Origin: an uncultured Alistipes sp.
Lineage (GTDB): Bacteria > Bacteroidota > Bacteroidia > Bacteroidales > Rikenellaceae
Assembly: GCA_937899895.1 (NCBI GenBank)
Contig: CALBQR010000004.1
Span: forward strand, 1-20,012
Direction of reading: 5' to 3'
Length of the DNA: 20,012 nt
The position numbers and the translations under genes were made by a program. Below, piece after piece: positions 1-6,391 of the stretch (positions are counted from its first letter, which is position 1; every line of letters starts with the position of its first letter). The notes under the pieces are model-generated. The model did not search any database. It was not told the origin of the DNA and worked only from the letters and a program-made list of their open reading frames with translations.

Positions 1-55
1 CCGAGCCGTCGGAGTGCTCAACAATGAGCGTGCCATCAGCCTCGACGCGGCGGAT
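1..55 (-). pseudogene. duplicated 3' fragment of birA (partial, runs off left edge)
   Basis: The first 55 bases are identical to 699-753 inside the intact birA gene and lie in the same orientation. On the minus strand they encode the same 18 residues as BirA 209-226, beginning IRRVEADGTL. Identity stops at 55/753; beyond that there is one mismatch, two matching bases, then divergence into the sequence just past the stop of the neighbouring hypothetical gene. The fragment has no start of its own and probably continues leftward to a second copy of the birA stop codon, outside the window. It reads as the displaced 3' end of birA, or a partial duplication, left when the 187-aa gene was inserted. 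The repeat is certain; its origin is inferred. Confidence 0.85.
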
Positions 56-68
56 AGTTACACATAAA

Positions 69-632
69 CTAATCGCGCCAAGGCCGTGTATCGGAAATTG
101 GTAAATCTTCGATAAAGTTACGGTTGATACGAATCTCTGTATGGAAATATTTACGACTATTTTCAACCTGACCATAAACTGATAGTCCCATCAATGCGTT
201 GTGCAACTTTTCGAGAGTTGAGAGTGGTAAAATATTATACGGCTCAATTGACTGTGGGAAATAGAAAAATACCTCACAAATGCAGTTGGTTTGCTTATCG
301 ACTGTAAATTGCAACCACGCTTGCCATCGCCAATCCAGCTCGTCAATAAAGGGCTGCTTTTCTTTGTCGGATAGAATACTATTTACTATACGTCTGATGG
401 CTTTGGTACTTGGTATATCAAGGTCATCGACATTTTGCAGAGATAATATCCTGCTCGATGTAAGAGAGTCGAAAATAGGAATCTCTTTGTAAATAACGTA
501 GCTTGATATGGTAAAACTCTCAATTTTCCAATCGCCATTGTAGGTGATTGTTACTGGAGTTTTCGATAGAACGTTTATCGGAATCGCGAGAACAAACAAT
601 AAAATTGAAAGTATGATAGTGCGTTGTTTCAT
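69..632 (-). CDS. small secreted hypothetical protein (187 aa)
   Basis: I do not recognise the family. The protein starts with Lys-Arg followed by a hydrophobic stretch (about residues 5-23), which looks like a Sec signal peptide with no lipobox cysteine, so export to the periplasm or outside is likely. The mature part is rich in aromatic and aliphatic residues and has one close cysteine pair, CIC, near residue 118. It starts at ATG 632, 25 bases after the birA stop, in the same direction, so it may be read from the birA promoter; I see no TAnnTTTG box in the gap. The coding sequence is clearly A+T-richer than birA and sits between two copies of a birA 3' segment, which suggests recent acquisition. 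That it is a real gene is likely; its function is unknown. Confidence 0.7.
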   Translation of the reverse strand: MKQRTIILSILLFVLAIPINVLSKTPVTITYNGDWKIESFTISSYVIYKEIPIFDSLTSSRILSLQNVDDLDIPSTKAIRRIVNSILSDKEKQPFIDELDWRWQAWLQFTVDKQTNCICEVFFYFPQSIEPYNILPLSTLEKLHNALMGLSVYGQVENSRKYFHTEIRINRNFIEDLPISDTRPWRD

Positions 633-657
633 AGTAAGCAGTTTTCGTATAGTTTTT

Positions 658-1377
658 TTATATCACAAACTCAATCTGCTTAAAGAGATAGCCCTGCTCC
701 GAGCCGTCGGAGTGCTCAACAATGAGCGTGCCATCAGCCTCGACGCGGCGGATTGTGCCCTCGAACGGAGTGCCGTCGGGCAGACGATAGGTGTGTGTCT
801 CATCACGACGATAGATCAGCGCGTGGTAGTCGCTCTGCAACTGCCCGCTTGCACCCTCGGCAAGTTCGTCGTAGCGCGCTATAATCTTGCGTGCAAGTGT
901 CTGCAAAACCTCCTCACGATCGAATTCACGCCCCGCGAGCAAACTCATTGAGGTGGGGTTGGGGAGTGCAGGGTCGAACTCCACTTGATTGACGTTCAGT
1001 CCAATGCCGACAATCGTGCGGGCAAGGTGCGCACCACGAAGATCGTGTTCGATCAGCACGCCACAGATTTTGCGGTCGCCGACGTAGATGTCGTTTGTCC
1101 ACTTGATTCGCGCCCCGATTCCGAACTCGGCAAGAGTATCGACCAGCCCTAATGCTACGGCCTCCGAAAGCAGGAATTGGCGCGAGGCGTGCAGGAACGT
1201 CGGTTCGAGCACAAGGCTGAGCATCAGATTTTTACCCTCGACGCTGCTCCAACGGTTGCCGCGCTGACCGCGTCCGGCGGTTTGGTACTCGGCGGTGATG
1301 ATGTCGCCGTGCGAGTAGTGGCGGTTGCGGGCCTCGTCATTGGTCGAGGTGATCTGTGTGAAACGGGTGATTGGCAT
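658..1377 (-). CDS. birA: biotin--[acetyl-CoA-carboxylase] ligase (monofunctional BirA)
   Basis: Joins biotin to the biotin-carrier lysine of carboxylases through biotinyl-5'-AMP, in the cytoplasm. The 239-aa protein has the family's nucleotide/biotin loop GRGQRGNRW (35-43), KWTND (92-96) and GIGLNVN (124-130), followed by a small C-terminal domain (about 190-239). It has no N-terminal helix-turn-helix, so it is a class I ligase without the repressor role of E. coli BirA. I chose the ATG at 1377 because the family begins just before ITSTNDEA; an in-frame extension to 1479 adds 34 residues unlike any ligase and crosses the likely promoter. The 3' part (699-753) is repeated exactly at 1-55. It is divergent from the prolyl oligopeptidase gene. 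Confidence 0.93.
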   Translation of the reverse strand: MPITRFTQITSTNDEARNRHYSHGDIITAEYQTAGRGQRGNRWSSVEGKNLMLSLVLEPTFLHASRQFLLSEAVALGLVDTLAEFGIGARIKWTNDIYVGDRKICGVLIEHDLRGAHLARTIVGIGLNVNQVEFDPALPNPTSMSLLAGREFDREEVLQTLARKIIARYDELAEGASGQLQSDYHALIYRRDETHTYRLPDGTPFEGTIRRVEADGTLIVEHSDGSEQGYLFKQIEFVI

Positions 1378-1400
1378 AGCGTAAAAATGGTTTATCACCA

Positions 1401-1408
1401 CAAATTTA
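1401..1408 (-). promoter_or_regulatory. candidate -7 box for birA
   Basis: The minus strand reads TAAATTTG, matching the Bacteroidota TAnnTTTG box, about 24 bases before the chosen birA start. I see no convincing TTG at the usual 19-21 base spacing, so only half of the promoter is supported. Confidence 0.4.
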
Positions 1409-1451
1409 GTAAATTTTCGGCGGAAATGATACGTCTTTGCGCGCGGTTTTG

Positions 1452-1459
1452 TATTTTTG
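1452..1459 (+). promoter_or_regulatory. candidate -7 box for the prolyl oligopeptidase gene
   Basis: TATTTTTG fits TAnnTTTG and lies 41 bases before the ATG at 1501, which would give a leader of about 35 nt. No good -33 element is visible. Together with the box at 1401-1408 it would make a divergent promoter region between birA and this gene. Confidence 0.4.
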
Positions 1460-1500
1460 TAAATTGAAATATTATGCAAACCCGTAAAAACTCTGTATAA

Positions 1501-3633
1501 ATGAAACGTTTAGTAGTGTGCCTGGTGGCACTTTTAACCATCACAACTATGATGAGCAGTTGCTGTGGTCGTAAGACCATCGAATTGAAACCATACCCCG
1601 CGACCGAGCGTGGTGAGGTCGTTGATAACTATTTCGGAACCGAGGTGGCCGATCCCTATCGTTGGTTGGAGGACGACAATGCGCCCGAAACCGCCGAGTG
1701 GGTAAAGGCACAGAACGAGGTTACGTTCGACTATCTCGCGCAGATTCCCTACCGCGATCAGATCCGCGAGCGTTTGACCCAGCTTTGGAACTACCCGAAG
1801 GAGGGTATGCCCTCGCGCCACGGCGATTGGTACTACTATTTCTATAACGACGGTTTGAAGAACCAGTCGGTGCTCTATCGCAAAGCATCGCTCGACGCCG
1901 AGGGCGAGGTCTTCCTCGATCCTAACACGCTCTCTGACGAGGGTACGGTGGCTCTGTCGGCCGTAGCGTTCTCGAAGGATGGTAAATATATGGCCTATTC
2001 GGTTGCTTCGGCAGGTTCGGATTGGGTTGAGATCCGCGTGATGGATACCGAGTCGGGCGAGCAACTCTCGGACAAAATCGAGTGGGTGAAGTTCTCTGGT
2101 GCAAGTTGGGCTCCCGACGGCAAGGGCTTCTATTACAGCGCATACGACAAACCCGAAAAGGGCGTCTATTCGTCGCAGAACCAATTCCAGAAGGTATATT
2201 ACCACAAGTTGGGCGATGCACAGACCGCCGACGAGTTGATCTATTGGGATGCACAGCATCCGTTGCGTTACTTCTCCGGTGAGGAGAGTGGCGACGGCAA
2301 GTGGCAGTTTGTTCACGCCTCGGAGGGTACGTCGGGTAGCGAGGTGCTCTATCGCAAGAAGGGCGAGCGCAAGTTCCGCACGCTGCTCGAAGGTTTTGCT
2401 TACGACTATGCGATTGTAACCGTTGAGGGCGACTACGCTTACGTGCTGACCAACGACGCTGCACCCAACTTCCGTCTGGCGAAGATCAATCTGGTGCGCC
2501 CCGCAGGTTTGGAGGATGTGATTGCGGAGAATCCCGAAGTGCTGCTCGAAACGGTTAGTGCCGTAGGTGGCGTGTTGGTTGCAACCTATATGGAGGACGC
2601 GATGAACAAGGTGCGTCAGTACGAGATGTCGGGCGAGTTGATCCGCGAGGTTGAGCTGCCTGCAATCGGTACGGTGTCGGGCTTTGGTGGCGAGAAGGAG
2701 GATACGACGGTATTCTACTCGGTCAATGGCTTTACGGCTCCCGCAACGAGCTACGTATATGATCTGCGTTCGGGCGAGACGACGCTCTACAAGCAGCCCG
2801 AAGTTAGCTACGATCCAGAGATGTTCACCTCGGAGCAGGTATTCTTCACCTCGAAGGATGGTACGCAGGTGCCGATGTTCCTCGTTCATCGCAAGGATAT
2901 GAAACTCAATGGTAAGAACCCCGTATATCTCTATGGTTATGGCGGTTTCAATATCAGCTATACCCCCGCATTCTCGCCCAACCATATTATGTTTATGGAG
3001 CAGGGCGGTATCTATGCACAGGTAACGCTGCGCGGTGGTGGTGAGTATGGCGAGAAGTGGCACAAGGCAGGTATGCTCGAAAATAAGCAGAATGTCTTTG
3101 ACGACTTCATCGCAGCTGCCGAGTATCTGATCGCAGAGGGTTACACCTCGTCGGAGAAGTTGGCTATTGCCGGTGGCTCGAATGGTGGTCTGTTGGTTGG
3201 TGCTTGCGAGGTGCAGCGTCCCGATCTGTATGCAGTCTGCCTGCCCGCTGTTGGTGTGCTGGATATGCTTCGCTATCATAAGTTTACAATCGGTTGGGGT
3301 TGGGCTGTCGAGTACGGTTCGAGCGACTACGAGGATCAGTTCGAGTATATCTATAAGTACTCGCCCCTGCACAACATTAAGGACGGTGTAGAGTATCCCG
3401 CAACGCTTGTAACTACGGGCGACCACGACGACCGTGTTGTTCCTGCGCACTCGTTCAAGTATGCGGCACAGATGCAGCACTCGCAGGCGGGTGAGGCTCC
3501 CGTGCTGATCCGTATCGAGACCAATGCAGGCCACGGTGCAGGCAAACCGACCTCGAAGCGTATCGACGAGGCTACTGATATCTACTCGTTCTTGTTCTGG
3601 AATACCGACCACGAGTACAAGGCGGTGAAATAA
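1501..3633 (+). CDS. prolyl oligopeptidase family serine peptidase (S9A), lipoprotein
   Basis: Cleaves short peptides after proline. The 710 aa are close to the usual length of prolyl endopeptidase. A hydrophobic leader ends in MSSC, so Cys21 is a likely lipidation site and the enzyme should be anchored to a membrane facing the periplasm or outside. The N-terminal part (about 27-80) contains the DPYRWLED motif typical of S9A; a beta-propeller of WAPDGKGFYY-like blades spans about 100-430; the alpha/beta-hydrolase domain follows. The catalytic triad is visible: Ser560 in GGSNGG, Asp643 in DHDDRVVP and His678 in NAGHGAG. There is a large antisense open frame, which I regard as a codon-bias shadow. 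The aspartate kinase follows after 127 bases holding a palindromic repeat. Confidence 0.95.
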   Translation: MKRLVVCLVALLTITTMMSSCCGRKTIELKPYPATERGEVVDNYFGTEVADPYRWLEDDNAPETAEWVKAQNEVTFDYLAQIPYRDQIRERLTQLWNYPKEGMPSRHGDWYYYFYNDGLKNQSVLYRKASLDAEGEVFLDPNTLSDEGTVALSAVAFSKDGKYMAYSVASAGSDWVEIRVMDTESGEQLSDKIEWVKFSGASWAPDGKGFYYSAYDKPEKGVYSSQNQFQKVYYHKLGDAQTADELIYWDAQHPLRYFSGEESGDGKWQFVHASEGTSGSEVLYRKKGERKFRTLLEGFAYDYAIVTVEGDYAYVLTNDAAPNFRLAKINLVRPAGLEDVIAENPEVLLETVSAVGGVLVATYMEDAMNKVRQYEMSGELIREVELPAIGTVSGFGGEKEDTTVFYSVNGFTAPATSYVYDLRSGETTLYKQPEVSYDPEMFTSEQVFFTSKDGTQVPMFLVHRKDMKLNGKNPVYLYGYGGFNISYTPAFSPNHIMFMEQGGIYAQVTLRGGGEYGEKWHKAGMLENKQNVFDDFIAAAEYLIAEGYTSSEKLAIAGGSNGGLLVGACEVQRPDLYAVCLPAVGVLDMLRYHKFTIGWGWAVEYGSSDYEDQFEYIYKYSPLHNIKDGVEYPATLVTTGDHDDRVVPAHSFKYAAQMQHSQAGEAPVLIRIETNAGHGAGKPTSKRIDEATDIYSFLFWNTDHEYKAVK

Positions 3634-3638
3634 TCCAA

Positions 3639-3707
3639 GCGACTTTCGCGGAAGTTGCCACCATTGCGGGTCGGGGCGGTCGCTCGAAGGCCGAGCCCGC
3701 AGTGGCG
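3639..3707 (+). repeat. GC-rich composite palindromic repeat, copy A
   Basis: Two hairpins lie side by side: a small one (3639-3645 with 3652-3657, one G-U pair) and a larger one with arms 3661-3670 and 3696-3705 (10 bp with one G-U pair). The larger loop holds GGGGCGGTCGC (3673-3683) and an inner hairpin, GCTCG with CGAGC. The 35-base core 3666-3700 matches copy B at 18553-18587 in the opposite orientation at 30 of 35 positions. The nearest T-run (3724-3729) is about 18 bases beyond the stem, so this is not a typical intrinsic terminator. It resembles REP-type interspersed palindromes; the class is inferred. Confidence 0.7.
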
Positions 3708-3760
3708 GATTCAAGATTCAAAATTTTTTGTTGAACCAATAAATAAAAGCATTTTCAGAG

Positions 3761-5017
3761 GTGAAAGTTTACAAATTCGGTGGAGCTTCGGTCTCGACGG
3801 CTGACGGTGTCCGTAATCTGCGTGCCATTGTGAAGGACGAGCGCGAGTTGTTCGTCATCGTGTCGGCAATGGGTAAGACCACCAACGCTCTTGAACGAGT
3901 CTTCGAGGGTATGCAAACGGGTGATCGTCCCCTGTCGATGGAACACATCACGGCACTCAGGAGTTACCACCGCCAGATGATTGAGGAGCTACTGCGTACG
4001 ACCGACCATTTGGACTCGGTTGATGCGTTGTTTGCCGAATTGGAGCATATCGCAACGGAGGAGGAGTTCCGTGGCGAAGATGCCGAGATGTGGTATGACC
4101 GCATTGTGAGCTATGGCGAGTTGCTTTCGACGACGATCATTTCGGAGTTTCTGAATGCGTCGGGTGTTGCCAATCGCTGGATTGATATGCGCCGTTGTAT
4201 CGTTACCAACGAACGCCATAAAGATGCAAGCATCGACCTCGAAGCCTCGACCGCTCCGTTGCGTGAGGCGGTGTCTGGCGAGGGTCCGAAACTGTTTATC
4301 GGTCAGGGATTTATTGGCTCGACTCCATCGGGTAAAACCTCGACGCTCGGTCGCGAAGGCTCGGATTATTCGGCTGCGGGTGTGGCAAATATCTTGGATG
4401 CCGAGAGTATGTCGGTGTGGAAGGATGTTGATGGCGTACTGAATGCCGATCCGCGAATCTTCCCCGATGCGCGACATATCGAGGAGATGAGCTACCTGAA
4501 TGCTATCGAGCTTTCGTATAGTGGAGCTTCGATTATTCATCCCAAGACGGTTAAGCCGCTGCAAAACAAGAATATCCCTCTCTATGTCCGCCCGTTTGGC
4601 GACCGACGTAAGCCGGGTACGGTGATTCGTCGCACCACGCGAAGAATTGATGTTCCCATTCTGATTGTTAAGCACAATCAGGTGTTGGTTACGGTACGTG
4701 CGCGCGACCTCTCGTTTATTATCGAGGAGCGTTTTGCTTCGATCTTCGGTCTGCTTGACCGTCATCGCATACGTACCAATCTGATCCACAATTCGGCGGT
4801 CAATTTGAGCCTTTGTATCGACCGTTCGTGGCGTCTGGATGAGGCTGTGGCGGAGTTGCGCGCCGAGGGCTACGATGTGATGTGTATCGAGGATATGGAG
4901 TTGCTCACCATTCGCGGCTATGAGGAGGCGATGCTTTCGCGCTTTGTCGAGCAGCCCAATGTCTATATCTCGCAGCGTACCCAAACCACGTTGCGAATTG
5001 TGCGTAAGAAGCAGTAA
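3761..5017 (+). CDS. lysC: aspartate kinase (monofunctional)
   Basis: Phosphorylates aspartate with ATP, the first step toward lysine, diaminopimelate, threonine and methionine; cytoplasmic. The 418-aa protein opens with KVYKFGGASV (KFGG at 5-8), and the kinase domain continues with GREGSDYSA (198-206), KDVDGVLNADPR (221-232) and ELSYSGASIIHPK (250-262). From about residue 298 to the end lie two ACT-like regulatory segments, so feedback control by an end-product amino acid is likely, although the effector cannot be read from the sequence. There is no homoserine dehydrogenase domain. The start is GTG at 3761: KFGG follows directly, as in other aspartokinases, and no upstream ATG fits. It may be cotranscribed with the peptidase gene, since no separate -7 box is evident. 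Confidence 0.94.
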   Translation: MKVYKFGGASVSTADGVRNLRAIVKDERELFVIVSAMGKTTNALERVFEGMQTGDRPLSMEHITALRSYHRQMIEELLRTTDHLDSVDALFAELEHIATEEEFRGEDAEMWYDRIVSYGELLSTTIISEFLNASGVANRWIDMRRCIVTNERHKDASIDLEASTAPLREAVSGEGPKLFIGQGFIGSTPSGKTSTLGREGSDYSAAGVANILDAESMSVWKDVDGVLNADPRIFPDARHIEEMSYLNAIELSYSGASIIHPKTVKPLQNKNIPLYVRPFGDRRKPGTVIRRTTRRIDVPILIVKHNQVLVTVRARDLSFIIEERFASIFGLLDRHRIRTNLIHNSAVNLSLCIDRSWRLDEAVAELRAEGYDVMCIEDMELLTIRGYEEAMLSRFVEQPNVYISQRTQTTLRIVRKKQ

Positions 5018-5035
5018 GAGATTGGATTATAAAAG

Positions 5036-5075
5036 AATAGCCTACCTTGCCATTGCGGTTGGGTAGGCTATTTTT
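5036..5075. terminator. intrinsic terminator between aspartate kinase and trmB, probably bidirectional
   Basis: An 11-bp perfect stem (5036-5046 with 5062-5072; arm AATAGCCTACC) with a 15-base loop is followed by TTTTT at 5071-5075. It lies 19 bases after the aspartate kinase stop and 20 bases from the convergent trmB stop. The opposite strand also has a T-rich tail, so it can serve both genes. Confidence 0.85.
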
Positions 5076-5094
5076 ATGTGGATTGCTCTCGTGT

Positions 5095-5814
5095 TTAGCT
5101 CAACTCTTCGTCGGGCGCAAATTCGGGAGCCTCGAACGTTTTGCGGTCGCCAAGCGAGAAACGAAGATAGGTGATCGGCAGACCCTCGCTGAGGAAGCGG
5201 GTCTCGTAAGCGGTCTTAATCGAGAGCACCTCGTCGGCCGTTCCGTGGCCGTAGATATCGTTGTCGCAAATTTCGATCGGCAGAGCGTTATGCTCGGCCA
5301 CAGCGCGTGTGTAGAGGTGCAGATGTTGCGAGTCGGTTTTGAGATTTACGGGCGCACCCTCTTTGAGGAATTGGCTGTAATAGCCGAGGAACAGCGGACC
5401 GGTCAAACGCTTCTTAATGCGCGCTTTACGCAGCTGCGGATCGGGGAATGTAACCCAAATCTCATCCACCTCGCCCTCGGCAAAGAACGAGTTGATAAAC
5501 TCGATTCGAGTGCGCAGGAAGCCCACGTTTGGCATTTCATTCTCGGTTGCGGTCTTTGCGCCGCGCCACATACGGGCACCCTTGATATCGACACCGATAA
5601 AGTTACGATCGGGGAATTTCTCGGCCAAAGCAACCGTATATTCGCCACGACCGCAACCCAATTCGAGCACGATCGGGTTGTCGTTATGGAAAAACTCCTC
5701 GCGCCAATGGCCCTTCAAAGGGTGGTCGCGGTGGAAGATCTCTTCAAATTCGGGTTGAACGAAATTCTTGAATGTCAAATTCTCGGCAAAACGCCTCAAT
5801 TTATCTTTTCCCAT
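5095..5814 (-). CDS. trmB: tRNA (guanine-N7-)-methyltransferase
   Basis: Uses S-adenosylmethionine to make m7G at position 46 in the variable loop of tRNAs. In the 239-aa protein, the cofactor loop is ELGCGRGEYT (51-60) and the acidic cofactor-binding GVDIKG follows (74-79). The TrmB signature FPDPQLRKARIKKRL spans 123-137. LKTD (158-161) and the tRNA-recognising TAYETRFLSEG (201-211) close the fold. The N-terminal KDKLRRFAEN is typical of Bacteroidota TrmB. It is the third gene of ricT-gldH-trmB, starting 25 bases after the gldH stop, and so is presumably read from the promoter at 8009-8038. Confidence 0.94.
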   Translation of the reverse strand: MGKDKLRRFAENLTFKNFVQPEFEEIFHRDHPLKGHWREEFFHNDNPIVLELGCGRGEYTVALAEKFPDRNFIGVDIKGARMWRGAKTATENEMPNVGFLRTRIEFINSFFAEGEVDEIWVTFPDPQLRKARIKKRLTGPLFLGYYSQFLKEGAPVNLKTDSQHLHLYTRAVAEHNALPIEICDNDIYGHGTADEVLSIKTAYETRFLSEGLPITYLRFSLGDRKTFEAPEFAPDEELS

Positions 5815-5839
5815 TAGTTGGTTGTAGTGTTTTATTCGT

Positions 5840-6379
5840 TTAGTTATCAGTCGATTCTATCTGTTTGTTTTCCTCATCTGGCAGTTCTGCCGATTCCGTC
5901 GGCTTCGATGATTCGCTATCGAGCTTTTCGGGCTCCCATTCGCTCTCGTTTTTAATTTCGATACCGATGCCCGTGATGCCGAAAATCGCTTGCGAAGGCT
6001 CAATCTCGAAATGGTAATCGCCTATGCGCGACAGCTTTGCGTGGCGACGAAACGGCTCGACGGTAACCGAAGCACGATTGTCGTCATCTCGGCGCACGGG
6101 AATAGCCACCGTAACCTCCTCGGTCATTGTCAGTGAGTCGGGCGTGATTACACTTACGCTCATTCGCAGGTCGCTGTCTGTCAGACGTTGGTCGTAACGA
6201 ACGATGATGCTCAACGTGTTGAGTGCGACGGTGTCCGAGTTGGTGAAGGTCAGACCTTTCGGCTGGCCGCTATACCAACCTTTCGGATCGACGCTCGCAA
6301 CAACCGAGTCGATTTGAGCCATACAACCCACTAAAAGGGTCGTGGCGGCCACTATCGTAATCAACCTTCTGATTCTCAT
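5840..6379 (-). CDS. gldH: GldH-type lipoprotein
   Basis: The 179-aa protein has an N-terminal lipoprotein signal with lipobox LVGC, so Cys19 should be lipidated. The following part resembles GldH: a GWY motif near residues 34-36, a hydrophobic LTFTNSDTVALNTLSIIVRYD stretch, a sandwich of short beta strands and a conserved-looking AIFGITGIGIEI near 130-141. The last 35 residues are Glu/Ser-rich and look unstructured. In Flavobacterium GldH is needed for gliding motility; in Bacteroidales that do not glide it persists beside ricT, so its role here is open. It lies 12 bases downstream of ricT. The family call relies on both sequence pattern and neighbourhood. Confidence 0.78.
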   Translation of the reverse strand: MRIRRLITIVAATTLLVGCMAQIDSVVASVDPKGWYSGQPKGLTFTNSDTVALNTLSIIVRYDQRLTDSDLRMSVSVITPDSLTMTEEVTVAIPVRRDDDNRASVTVEPFRRHAKLSRIGDYHFEIEPSQAIFGITGIGIEIKNESEWEPEKLDSESSKPTESAELPDEENKQIESTDN

Positions 6380-6391
6380 CGTTATATACGG

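Noticed and set aside
1534..3714. 726-aa open frame antisense to the prolyl oligopeptidase gene
   Set aside because: The sense strand has a complete catalytic triad and lipobox. The antisense product has no recognisable motif and is explained by codon bias that leaves few stops in that frame.
3655..3735. Palindromic repeat copy A as the intrinsic terminator of the peptidase gene
   Set aside because: The T-run is about 18 bases from the stem, and the same core occurs at 18553-18587 between divergent promoters, where no terminator is expected.
3989..4984. 331-aa open frame antisense to aspartate kinase
   Set aside because: It lies wholly inside a gene with clear kinase motifs, has no promoter and reads as low-information, Arg/Ile/His-rich sequence.
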